Origin: an uncultured Desulfobacter sp.
GTDB taxonomy: Bacteria; Desulfobacterota; Desulfobacteria; Desulfobacterales; Desulfobacteraceae
Assembly: GCF_963666145.1 (NCBI RefSeq)
Contig: NZ_OY762614.1
Coordinates: 4,144,501 to 4,208,500, forward strand
Direction: 5' to 3'
DNA: 64,000 bases
Position 1 is the first letter of the stretch; each line of letters starts with the position of its first letter. The translations under genes and the position numbers were made by a program. Below are positions 17,592 through 25,256 of this stretch, piece after piece. The notes below the pieces were generated by a model, which was given only the letters and a program-made list of their open reading frames with translations, was not told the DNA's origin and searched no databases.

Positions 17592-17740
17592 ATTTGGGCT
17601 CTCCCTAAGCGGTGGTCTGGAAAAATATACCAGATCGCCCGTCTTAACTTCTTTCTTTAATACATTACGCTCTATTATAAATTTTTTTTTATGGAGAGTG
17701 AACTGATTTTTAAAGAAAAGTAACCGCTAAAAACAAAAAA

Positions 17741-17766
17741 ACCTCATCGGTTGCCGCCGAAGAGGT
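17741..17766 (-). terminator. hairpin with T-run on the minus strand
   Basis: ACCTCATCGG (17741-17750) and CCGAAGAGGT (17757-17766) pair at 9 of 10 positions, and the plus strand has a run of A just before it. Read on the minus strand it is a stem followed by T's, an intrinsic terminator. No minus-strand protein gene ends here, so it may terminate a small antisense RNA opposite the replication-gene leader. Confidence 0.45.
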
Positions 17767-17783
17767 CCTTCTGTAGAAGCTTG

Positions 17784-17819
17784 TATCTTCTAAATTGAAT
17801 ACTTTCAATTTAGAAGATA
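17784..17819. repeat. perfect 16-bp palindrome upstream of the replication gene
   Basis: TATCTTCTAAATTGAA (17784-17799) is followed by a 4-base loop and its exact complement (17804-17819). It sits about 70 bases upstream of the replication-type gene. A perfect stem of this size is a good candidate for an origin element, a repressor site, or the target of a countertranscript. Confidence 0.6.
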
Positions 17820-17886
17820 ACTCGAAAAAAGAGTTCTGTCAAGCGATCGGTGAAGTGTTTTGTTTTTTTGGTTCGGAAGGAGAACG

Positions 17887-19067
17887 TTGAATACTTTCAC
17901 AATTTCGCATGGTTATGCGAATGATCTTGATTTGTGGTTTGGGAAAATCGAAAGAAAAGACGGTGGGAAAATGACGGCAGGGATCGAGAAAACTTTTAAG
18001 GCAATGGTAAGATGCGCGGTTGGTAAAGACCATACATTCGTGAATATGGGAACATTAGCCAACCGGACAAATGTATGTCATCGAACCATTGAAAGACACG
18101 TCAAAATCCTTAAGGATGCCGGGCTGATCAACGCTGTAAGAGAAGAAATTAACGGCTGGAAACGGACCGTCTATTATTTTCTTGCCCATCCTGTAATTGT
18201 TAAATTCAGGGAATTAAGAGTTGGTAAAACAAAACCTCAGCAAAAAAAGAATAAAACTCCCAAGCCTGATAAGCCGGAAGCGACCCCAGATATTGAGCCT
18301 GAAACAAAGCAAGAATTGTCAGACGGTCGCGGCCAGGATGCTACCCAGAATTGTTATGCCCCGGATCAACAAAATGTCGGCAATTTGTCGGATTATACCT
18401 TTGATAGACTAAATTAGAGACTCCCTCTTTATCCCCCTCAGAATCAGCTATAACTCATGGCCACCAGGAGCCACCAACCTGGGTAAAGGTCAGAGATCGT
18501 ATCATCGAAAATGATCAACTGAATTTAGCCGCTAAATATCTTCCCTGCATATACGCTGAAATCGAGAATGAGGGTGTGATTCTGTCAGTACCAAACGAAA
18601 TCTCATTACAACGAATTGAAAAACATTACGGTCAAACACTCAAAGATAATTTTTCTTTTTTTGGCGTTAAAACCATTGTCTTCAAGGTTTATTCGGAAAA
18701 ACTCCAAAAGAAAAAAAATGAAGAACAAACGCTGCAAGATCAAATTCAACGGCAGAGGCAAAAAGTACTTCAGGAAAGGATTCTGGCTGAAAAACAGCAG
18801 CAGGAAGCTGAATTGAATAGTTTGCCCCTTAAAAAGCAATTTGAGGTTCTTTTAAATCAATACCCCCGGAAAGTTGGAAAATGGCAAGCCTGGAAGAATT
18901 TTAAAAAATTTGTTCAGGCCGGAGAAATACCCAAAACATCAGAACTTTTAAAAATCATTGGAAAAAACAAGATGTCCCAGGATTGGCAAAGAGATAAAGG
19001 CCGCTGGATACCTGGGCTATCAAAGTTTTTGAAGGAAAGACGATGGTTAGATGAAATTAATACTTAG
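17887..19067 (+). pseudogene. phage/plasmid-type replication protein, frameshifted
   Basis: Two open frames that read as one broken gene. The first (17887-18417, TTG start with AAGGAG before it) carries a winged helix-turn-helix (TLANRTNVCHRTIERHVKIL, then KDAGLINAV) and a Lys/Pro/Gln linker. The second frame is open from about 18407 to 19067. It has a DnaA N-domain-like stretch (WVKVRDRIIENDQLN to GVILSVPNEISLQRI), a coiled-coil, and the YPRKVGKWQAWKNFKK ... WIPGLSKFLKERRWLDE block typical of phage replication proteins. The second frame has no start before 18574. A single shift near 18400 would join the two. The gene probably initiated replication of a phage or plasmid relic. Whether the shift is real or programmed is unknown. 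Confidence 0.6.
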
Positions 19068-19197
19068 CACAGAAAATACCGGTACCGAAAGCCAGGACCA
19101 GGTTATAGAACTGGCAATCATCGACGCAGATACAGCCCAAACACTTTTTAATCAACGGTTCAAACCATCTGTTTTTGACGAGCTTCAAATACTGTAA
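19051..19197 (+). pseudogene. DnaQ-like 3'-5' exonuclease fragment
   Basis: A 48-codon frame starting inside the end of the replication gene. It reads as the first motif of a DEDD exonuclease: LILSTENTGTES then DQVIELAIIDADT and FNQRFKPSVFDE. The normal DTETTG has become STENTG, losing the catalytic Asp, and the rest of the protein is missing. This is a decayed leftover, perhaps from the same phage or plasmid relic. Confidence 0.5.
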
Positions 19198-19456
19198 CGG
19201 TGTTGAGGCTTGCCCCACCAAACAAGAAGCATATATTTTCAATGTGATTTAAGTGAGTTAAACGAAAGTGCCATCAAAAACGAAGTTACAAAATAATGTA
19301 ACGGTACACTAAAAAATCAAAAATGATCTGTGGTTTCAAAATTTTAAAGGTAGAACAAGCATCAAGCGGCATCCTTAATATAAGAAAGAGACACCACCAG
19401 GCCATCCTCGGCGTAACCAAAGGTGGCCTGTTCGTACAGATAAATTGTGATAAGGA

Positions 19457-20119
19457 TTACTGGGGAGGGAGATCGGATATAAATTCCAGAGCAAGGTTGA
19501 TATCAACAAAGTTGTGATTCAACTCCTTTGCCCTGTCCTGGCAGTCTGTACATATTTCTTTAAATTTTCTCATGTCGCCTTTGACGGCCATATAAATTTG
19601 TTCAACGGCTTCCTGCTGGATATCTTTGTATTTTTCGATGAAGTCTTCGACCTCTATGGGGTATAAAATCAGAGTTTTGAGCCGGCTGAGTATATCGGGA
19701 TGATTCCGGCTCAGATGGGTTCTGACCTTTGGGAGCCCTGCAAATACGATGGGAACACCGGCATCAATAATTCGTTTGAGATATGGCCAGACCCGGGAGT
19801 CCAGATCATTGGCTTCATCTATGATGATAAAACAATTGGATAGGTTGCAGATCGTTTTCAGGTACTGGGGAGTCCGGCGGTAGGTGGCGGTGGCCTCATA
19901 ATTCAATTCCTTGAGTATGGATGCCAGGGTTTCATGGATGTTGAACAGAGACTCGACCCATACGGCATGGAGCTTTTTAGGCCGCAGCAGTTTTAAAAAC
20001 CGAGTTTTTCCTGCGCCAAAATCTCCTTCAATGAGTACGCTTTGGCCCCTGTATATCCTATTATAAGTGGCAGACAGGTATGAGACTCTTCGTTTATCAC
20101 TGATAAAATCCTCTTTCAT
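19457..20119 (-). CDS. AAA ATPase, MuB/TnsC/TniB-like
   Basis: A 220-residue ATPase that in this class of element selects targets and activates the transposase. I use the start at 20119, where ATGA overlaps the transposase stop by 4 bases; a longer frame to 20179 exists but would be less usual. Walker A is GDFGAGKTR and Walker B is CFIIIDEANDLDS, with a sensor region IVFAGLPKVR. It is the last gene of the operon. It looks intact. Confidence 0.85.
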   Translation of the reverse strand: MKEDFISDKRRVSYLSATYNRIYRGQSVLIEGDFGAGKTRFLKLLRPKKLHAVWVESLFNIHETLASILKELNYEATATYRRTPQYLKTICNLSNCFIIIDEANDLDSRVWPYLKRIIDAGVPIVFAGLPKVRTHLSRNHPDILSRLKTLILYPIEVEDFIEKYKDIQQEAVEQIYMAVKGDMRKFKEICTDCQDRAKELNHNFVDINLALEFISDLPPQ

Positions 20120-21780
20120 GTCATATCTCCGAGGGATGCATAAGTCGCCACTCGATTCGTAGTTAACGATTTTTGGCAATCAAGCATAAATGCATTGAAC
20201 AAAGCCTGTTTTTTACGTTCCTCAGGCTGGTCCATTTTTTTCATGTAATCTGCGTACCTTGATTGATTATGATGAAGTACTTGCTCCGCCCGGGATAGGG
20301 AAAGGCCCTTATGGTAAACTTCGATTAAAATAGGCCGGTCAACGGCCATATTGTGATTTTCCAAAAGAGCGATAATGGTGTCGAGTTCATCGGGCACAGG
20401 ATCAGGCGCTGGTGCAGGTGGCCTGTCAAACGGCTTTTTTGCAATGGCTTCGCCCAGAAGTATTCCGTCTTCACTGGGCTCAAAGATAAAAAGTTTGTCC
20501 CTGTATCTGGATATCTTTACCGGTGTACTTTTATGCTTGCTGAACCGGTCTGCACCACTGGTCACATAAAAATCGCGTTTGTCATGGCGGATAGTTCTGT
20601 TCTTGGATACGGTGGCTTTGATTTTTCTGTAACCATATTTCATATATTCTTGAACCTGCTCCGGGATAAAATTCAGGGTGTCTGCCTGGTTTGACAAAAA
20701 ATCATCAAACTTCTGTGCCGGCACCCAGGCACTGACCACGCCGTCTTCAGTAAAATAATGTTGTGTATGATTATGTTCGTCACGGTATTGGCGGAGCACA
20801 GTGCTGCTTCTCAATTCATCAAGGGTGATATCAAGTAGGGTTACAGTGACTTTTTCCTTTCTTCCCCGTTTGAAGTTATACTCGGTAACGGTTTTCACAA
20901 TCCTGTCCTCAAAGGCTTTGATAATCCGTATTTCAAAATTATGCAGGCTCCGGTGTGAAGATTCCAGATGCGCCTTATCTTTTGGTGAATGCGCCCTTGA
21001 AAAATCCGGCGCCAAATAAAAACCGCCTGGCGTAGAATGCGCAAGGTTAATGGCATTAATGGGACGCTTTAAATTTAAAAATCCCTTTGCCTGGTCGGGC
21101 CTGATGCCGATTGTTTTCAAAGGAAAAGGGGTGCATAACAAAAAACGGGTAAAAAGGTCCACAGAGTTCAGATTACTTTCGGTAAAATAGAATTCCAGGA
21201 TGAACAGCTTCCTGGAACCGGTATCAAATATTTCAATCACCTGCGGTTTCTGCCAGTTTCCACGTTCATCTCTGATTCTTAAATATTGGAACTTGCAACC
21301 GTCAACCTGGATCAAGGCAAACACCGGAACCGATTTGAAGCTATAACGTGCCGGTGACGGCTCCTGATCGTCCTCTTTTTCCAGATAAAATTTGAGATTC
21401 TCCCTTTTGGCGCATCGCCGAAGTGCCGGAAGGCTGATTGTTTTACCCAACTCTTCCTCGAGCCAGCAGTGGTAATTTTTAATGGTCCTGGCTCTTCGGG
21501 TGATAAAAATGAACCCCTGAGATGACGGATCGCATGACGCCTTGACCATTTCAATAAACCGCCTTTTTGTTTGCTCGTCTATAACCTTGGGGCGCCCGCT
21601 GCACTTGCGGCCATCCATAATTCCTTTTTCAACCAGCAAAAGGGGTACCGGGATAATCCCGGTTTTCTTGTACTGGTCCTTGTAATATTTTTTGGATCTT
21701 CTCTTGGCAGATCCGATTTTATTCATGATTTTTTTATGCAGCAGTAAATGGAAGCGGTCGTCAATGCTCAGGTCATCCAT
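20116..21780 (-). CDS. Mu/TniA-type DDE transposase
   Basis: A transposase of about 554 residues with an integrase core. I choose the ATG at 21780, which overlaps the upstream gene's stop by 8 bases, over the upstream extension to 21891. An N-terminal helix-turn-helix region (KRRFIEMVKASCDPSSQGF, then ARTIKNYHCWLEEELGKTI) leads to the catalytic core. The first Asp is in ALIQVDGCKFQ, the second in IRPDQAKGFLNLK, and the Glu in PKDKAHLESSHRSLHNFE. The C-terminal domain carries a Mu-type beta-barrel region (YVTSGADRFSKHK). No stops or frameshifts: probably active. Confidence 0.88.
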   Translation of the reverse strand: MDDLSIDDRFHLLLHKKIMNKIGSAKRRSKKYYKDQYKKTGIIPVPLLLVEKGIMDGRKCSGRPKVIDEQTKRRFIEMVKASCDPSSQGFIFITRRARTIKNYHCWLEEELGKTISLPALRRCAKRENLKFYLEKEDDQEPSPARYSFKSVPVFALIQVDGCKFQYLRIRDERGNWQKPQVIEIFDTGSRKLFILEFYFTESNLNSVDLFTRFLLCTPFPLKTIGIRPDQAKGFLNLKRPINAINLAHSTPGGFYLAPDFSRAHSPKDKAHLESSHRSLHNFEIRIIKAFEDRIVKTVTEYNFKRGRKEKVTVTLLDITLDELRSSTVLRQYRDEHNHTQHYFTEDGVVSAWVPAQKFDDFLSNQADTLNFIPEQVQEYMKYGYRKIKATVSKNRTIRHDKRDFYVTSGADRFSKHKSTPVKISRYRDKLFIFEPSEDGILLGEAIAKKPFDRPPAPAPDPVPDELDTIIALLENHNMAVDRPILIEVYHKGLSLSRAEQVLHHNQSRYADYMKKMDQPEERKKQALFNAFMLDCQKSLTTNRVATYASLGDMT

Positions 21781-22336
21781 TATCTGCCCCCGTTGATACA
21801 ATCTTTTCGTGTATGACCCGATGCCACAACAATGCAGCCGGGCGAGAGGTCTGCTGCCAATGATCATGCTGTGCCACACGGACCTGTTCAAGCATTGCCT
21901 TTACAACAGCCATGTATTCATTCGAAATTTGATCCGTCAGATCCGGTTTGGTTACCGATGCCGTTTTTCGGGAGTCGATAAATTTTTTGATGTTACGCGC
22001 GGTTAACTCCATGCCGCTTTCTATAATCTCCTTCCAAAGTTGGCGCTGTTCTATGGAATCCAGTTGAGTAAGAGGCCGTGCCTGGGATTCGTTGGCCGGT
22101 AATCTGTCCCCAATTGGGGACAGATTATAGATGACTTCATAAAATTTGATCAGGCGGTAAGCATGGGATTTTCCCATATCCCATCGCGCCCTGGTATATG
22201 TTTCGAATGATTCAAACAGAGCCTGCTTATACAAACGATTGTCACGAATTTCTTTCAAGGCCTTGCCGATTTTGGAAAAACACTCCTGATTCCGGGCAAT
22301 CAGGGTTTCAAGCTTGGCCAACCGTTTCATACTCAT
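21773..22336 (-). CDS. small transposition-operon protein, helix-turn-helix-like
   Basis: A 187-residue protein encoded between the CHC2 gene (4-base ATGA overlap) and the transposase (8-base overlap). It has a repeated FE-x-Y pattern (FESFETYTRARWDMGKSHAY) and the stretch RLIKFYEVIYNLSPIGDRLP with ESQARPLTQLD, like the DNA-binding/partition-type regulators found next to Mu-like transposases. It is mostly helical and has no enzyme motif. Tight coupling on both sides indicates it works with the transposase, perhaps as a DNA-binding accessory or regulator. Confidence 0.65.
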   Translation of the reverse strand: MSMKRLAKLETLIARNQECFSKIGKALKEIRDNRLYKQALFESFETYTRARWDMGKSHAYRLIKFYEVIYNLSPIGDRLPANESQARPLTQLDSIEQRQLWKEIIESGMELTARNIKKFIDSRKTASVTKPDLTDQISNEYMAVVKAMLEQVRVAQHDHWQQTSRPAALLWHRVIHEKIVSTGADNG

Positions 22337-22689
22337 TGCCCTCCCGGCATGGGTTTGCCGATTGCAGCGACCAAGGCAGCTATCTTTGATGCCGGAACCT
22401 GGTGGGCAGTATTTATCTGCTTCAAAAACAGGACGCTGTCCCGGAATCCATATCCCTTGATTTTCATGACAAGGTCGATGGTGTTAAAGTTTTTTTCGCA
22501 CCGGAAGCACCTGGCCAGGTTCGTGGTTGAATTTACAGCCGTTTGAAATTCATTGCACAGAGGGCATAGAAAACGGAAATAGCCATCCCTGATTTTAGAT
22601 GGAATCTGTAAATGATCCCTGATCAGCATATCCACAGGGATATTGTTCCTCAGTTCAAATAATTCCCGTGATGAAAACCTGTGCGCCAT
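22333..22689 (-). CDS. CHC2-type zinc-finger protein, copy A
   Basis: A 118-residue protein built around a primase-type CHC2 zinc finger: CPLCNEFQ then LARCFRCEKNFNTIDLVM. The N-terminus (SSRELFELRNNIPVDMLIRD) matches the helix before the finger in DnaG. There is no TOPRIM catalytic domain, so it cannot be a complete primase. Copy B at 23486-23794 is clearly related. It overlaps the next gene by 4 bases. It presumably binds DNA for the transposition unit, but the role is unknown. Confidence 0.75.
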   Translation of the reverse strand: MAHRFSSRELFELRNNIPVDMLIRDHLQIPSKIRDGYFRFLCPLCNEFQTAVNSTTNLARCFRCEKNFNTIDLVMKIKGYGFRDSVLFLKQINTAHQVPASKIAALVAAIGKPMPGGQ

Positions 22690-22825
22690 GAGACATCTCC
22701 TTATTTTTAGAATTTCAGATGCCTTTTTATATCACCGGCCAGGGTCGGTTGTCAGTTGCCTCTTGAACTGGGATGCTGATTACTCTGTTTGTATCCATAT
22801 ATATTATCAATAACTTACGCACATG

Positions 22826-22921
22826 ATGTCTCTTAGAATCAAAATCCGATTAGTATGTTCATATATCCTAATATTACAAGAAGTTACTCCAATCATGTCT
22901 CTTGAAATCAATATTCGATTA
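22826..22921. repeat. two 29-bp direct repeats between the zinc-finger genes
   Basis: 22826-22854 and 22893-22921 match at 25 of 29 positions (core ATGTCTCTT ... CGATTAGT), 38 bases apart. They lie in the only sizeable gap inside the minus-strand operon, between the zinc-ribbon and CHC2 genes of copy A. Possible binding sites for an operon product. Confidence 0.5.
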
Positions 22922-22932
22922 GTCAGAGGCGT

Positions 22933-23283
22933 TTATGGGAATTCTCGAATTTTTTCTTTGGTGTGGCTGATAACCTGGGTGACCAGGTATTGGGCGATAA
23001 TTGCCGGCTTGATACCGTATTCTATTTCAATAACTTCCAATGGTAGAACAGGCAATTTTCCGGATGTTTGAAGGTTCTCTGCCTCTTCAAGCTTTTTTGC
23101 CAGATAATTATTTTTGGAGACAGCTTTATTTTTCCTGTTCCAGTTTTCACATTGCCTTCGATGAAGCTCATTTTGGCAAACCGGGCTACATGTTCTCTGC
23201 CTGCCTTTTTGTCTTACATCAGGAGCAAACCATTTTCGGCAAATAGAACAAGGGCGTTTTCCACGAGAATTCTTTGCCATCAT
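22933..23283 (-). CDS. zinc-ribbon protein, copy A
   Basis: A 116-residue protein with four cysteines in a ribbon at the N-terminus (PCSICRKWF then RTCSPVCQNEL), then a basic helix (RRQCENWNRKNKAVSK) and a predicted helix at the C-terminus. It resembles HNH-like zinc clusters without the His/Asn catalytic residues, so it is probably a DNA-binding protein. Copy B (23760-24299) shares the layout. Each copy is encoded just before a CHC2 gene. Unknown function. Confidence 0.65.
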   Translation of the reverse strand: MMAKNSRGKRPCSICRKWFAPDVRQKGRQRTCSPVCQNELHRRQCENWNRKNKAVSKNNYLAKKLEEAENLQTSGKLPVLPLEVIEIEYGIKPAIIAQYLVTQVISHTKEKIREFP

Positions 23284-23340
23284 TTTTCTCCAAGATTCGA
23301 ATCAGGGAGATTATATGTAGCAAATTTTGAATGAATCAAC

Positions 23341-23414
23341 GGCGGGGTCTATCGGCGGGATAGGCATGCGGGGTATGATTTTATGATTTTCTTGGCGGGG
23401 TATGGCGGCGGGGT
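23341..23414. repeat. GGCGGGGT iterations upstream of copy A
   Basis: Three exact GGCGGGGT copies (23341, 23394, 23407) plus two near-copies (about 23354, 23369) in 74 bases, directly upstream of the zinc-ribbon gene that starts at 23283. A matching cluster lies upstream of copy B (24340-24403). Such iterated, strand-fixed octamers in front of two paralogous operons suggest binding sites for a shared regulator or for the transposase. Confidence 0.65.
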
Positions 23415-23485
23415 ATCTGGCCGTTACATTATTTCGTTATGAATATCGGGGATAAGCGTTACACTTTTTAAAGCTGGTCATGTGA

Positions 23486-23794
23486 TCAGAAGTCATGACC
23501 GGATTTCCTTGGATTTAAAATAGTCTGCAGATATTTTACGCTGCTCACAAAATCGATGTTGCGGCAGATCATTACCATATCGATGGTGTTAAAATTCCTT
23601 TCGCATCGAAAGCACCGGCTCAAGTTGGTTCGCGGATTAACTGCAGTCTGGAACTCATTGCACAAGGGGCACAGAAAACGGAAAACCCCTTCGCTGATTT
23701 TGGCCGGGATACCCAATTGTGTTTCAATCAACACATGGATGGGGATTGCGTTTCGTAATTTATAAAGTTCCTTTGAAGAAAATAGTTTGCCCAT
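23486..23794 (-). CDS. CHC2-type zinc-finger protein, copy B
   Basis: A 102-residue paralogue of copy A: SSKELYKLRNAIPIHVLIE, then CPLCNEFQTAVNPRTNLSRC, FRCERNFNTIDMVM. The finger cysteines and His-position residues are the same, and like copy A it lacks the primase catalytic domain. Its start lies within the end of the copy B zinc-ribbon gene (35-base overlap). It is shorter than copy A at the C-terminus. Confidence 0.7.
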   Translation of the reverse strand: MGKLFSSKELYKLRNAIPIHVLIETQLGIPAKISEGVFRFLCPLCNEFQTAVNPRTNLSRCFRCERNFNTIDMVMICRNIDFVSSVKYLQTILNPRKSGHDF

Positions 23795-24299
23795 GTTGCC
23801 ACCTCTTCTTTTGAGTCAATTCTTTCAGAATATCTGGTGTCAATTCTATCGTTTCCTGGTCCGTGGCATCAATAATCTCTTGTAACGCATTTTTGTTAAG
23901 GAGGGTGTCAAACCCTACAAAGACAAGGGTCTTGGCCGATATTAAATCTTGTAACGGTATTTGGGTTAAATCCATCGGAGATCCTTTACCAGCAATGCTT
24001 TTGCCGGTTTTTATCTCTTGTAACGCATCTTCAGTTAAGGATAGCCTTTTAGGGGGATTTTTTCGTTTCCAGTAGCCTGGATTGTTTTGGCGCCACTCCT
24101 GAACACGGGCAACATTCTCAGGCCCTGAGAAATAATCTTGATTTTTTGGCTTACTCAGCCATTTTTGCTGGCTGTGTTTTTTACTGGCAATTTTACATTC
24201 GGGTTGGTCGCAGAATTTCTGCCGCTTTAAATGGCGGGCATCGGGCTTGAATAAATTTTGGCAGTTTTTACACCTGCGCCGGCGAATTTGTTTTTTCAT
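23760..24299 (-). CDS. zinc-ribbon protein, copy B, extended
   Basis: A 179-residue paralogue of copy A: CKNCQNLFKPDARHLKRQKF, CDQPEC gives four ribbon cysteines, then a basic segment (SKKHSQQKWLSKPKN). It is ~60 residues longer than copy A; the extra C-terminal part has three internal repeats of the pattern ALQEI/PLQDLI (EDALQEIKTG, IPLQDLISAK, KNALQEIID). The corresponding DNA has three TTGTAACG copies. Probably a diverged duplicate of copy A with added interaction segments. Confidence 0.6.
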   Translation of the reverse strand: MKKQIRRRRCKNCQNLFKPDARHLKRQKFCDQPECKIASKKHSQQKWLSKPKNQDYFSGPENVARVQEWRQNNPGYWKRKNPPKRLSLTEDALQEIKTGKSIAGKGSPMDLTQIPLQDLISAKTLVFVGFDTLLNKNALQEIIDATDQETIELTPDILKELTQKKRWQHGQTIFFKGTL

Positions 24300-24339
24300 A
24301 GACCTGATACCTCCTTAGGTCTATGATCGGATGAACGAT

Positions 24340-24403
24340 GGCGGGGTAGTATTTTTTCAAAATATGGCGGGGTCCTGCAGGGTCCGGCTGGATCGGGCGG
24401 GGT
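24340..24403. repeat. GGCGGGGT iterations upstream of copy B
   Basis: Three exact GGCGGGGT octamers (24340, 24366, 24396), all in the same orientation, upstream of the copy B zinc-ribbon gene that starts at 24299. They match the cluster at 23341-23414 in front of copy A. Together they show that the duplication included the upstream control region. Confidence 0.65.
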
Positions 24404-24472
24404 AGAACACGCAACAAAAAAAACTCGCTACATAAATACCATTATTCAGCAGTTTTTTAGAGTTTATGCAAT

Positions 24473-24507
24473 AAAAAAGGCGGAGCCGTGATTGCTCTAC
24501 CTTTTTT
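24473..24507. terminator. bidirectional intrinsic terminator
   Basis: AAAAAAGG (24473-24480), GAGC, a 7-base loop, GCTC and CCTTTTTT (24500-24507) form a stem with A and T runs on the two sides, so it can stop transcription from either direction. It lies ~130 bases beyond the stop of the interrupted protease gene and past the transposition operon's first gene. Confidence 0.65.
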
Positions 24508-24634
24508 ACTCAATATATAGCAAAAAAAATTTCGATCTTTACTTACTCACAGTTGAAAGATCTAAAAACACACTCAAACAGACAAAAGCTACTTGATCAC
24601 TTATTATAAATCGCCAATGCGATAGTTTAGATCC

Positions 24635-25256
24635 CTAATTGCTTGAAAGAGTGCTTTGCAGAACTACATCATCAACTAACAGCATGTGAGCTCCATAATT
24701 ACTATTTACATCCATAATACCAATACCGATAATGTAGTTGCCCGTCGAGGGTATGGGATATACAGATTCCTTCCAGCCTGTCTGCCGCATATATGACGCA
24801 CCAGTTACACTGCTGTTAGCCATTGTGGAACTGGCTTCTCTATCAAATCCATAATGATTAAAAGTAAGCACTTCTACAGATCCAATTAAATTTCCACCAG
24901 CGTCATAAGCACACTCGTTTGGTCTGTCACTTTTTTCTTTACAAATAATAACGAAGGCCTTTGCCTCTTCATACGGCATGGAGCCAGCAACCAAATTCCA
25001 ATTAATATGAAGTTCATCTGTTTCCCGTGCTGCTACAGTTTGATAAGTTAAAGAACCATAAGTAGCATTACCGCCAAGGGCCCCATCGATTATGCCGCTT
25101 GGTAGATCTAAGTTATTCTCCATTTCTTCTGCAGTTATTCTTGAATTACCGTTGGAACGTAGTAAATTCATGTTTGGGGAGTTCTCTGGCCTTATGGAAC
25201 CACTACTGGGGTAGGATGCCACAACTTGGCTGTCCCCGAAGGTTTCCCAACCTAAC
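24635..25256 (-). pseudogene. C-terminal part of the IS-interrupted secreted protease
   Basis: The last ~203 codons of the protease whose N-terminal part is at 27098-29523. The coding frame enters directly from the IS border: the intact gene would have read GNGGFVTGSMLG then WETFGDSQVV across one copy of the duplicated 6 bases. The segment is a beta-sandwich-like carbohydrate/anchor-type domain (ITAEEMENNLDLP, KAFVIICKEKSDRPNECAYD, YIIGIGIMDVN). The apparent Met before GLGWETFG comes from IS sequence and is not the original start. Not expected to be translated with a signal peptide. Confidence 0.85.

Larger units (their letters stand above)
19291..23434. mobile_element. Mu/Tn7-type transposition unit, boundaries tentative
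   Basis: The minus-strand genes from 23283 to 19457 encode a zinc-ribbon protein, a CHC2 zinc-finger protein, a small partner, a DDE transposase and an AAA ATPase. An exact 14-base inverted repeat, AAATAATGTAACGG, brackets them (19291-19304 on the plus strand; 23421-23434 on the minus strand). More TGTAACG-type copies lie nearby on the matching strand at each side (about 19193; about 23455). Multiple oriented transposase sites at each end are usual for this class. A second copy of the zinc-ribbon/CHC2 pair (23486-24299) would fall just outside, so the true right end may be further right. Confidence 0.45.

Noticed and set aside
22333..23794. CHC2 proteins as primases
   Set aside because: They lack the TOPRIM catalytic domain and are only about 100-120 residues.
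23341..24403. GGCGGGGT clusters as a CRISPR-like array
   Set aside because: The repeats are only eight bases, unevenly spaced, and there are no Cas genes.
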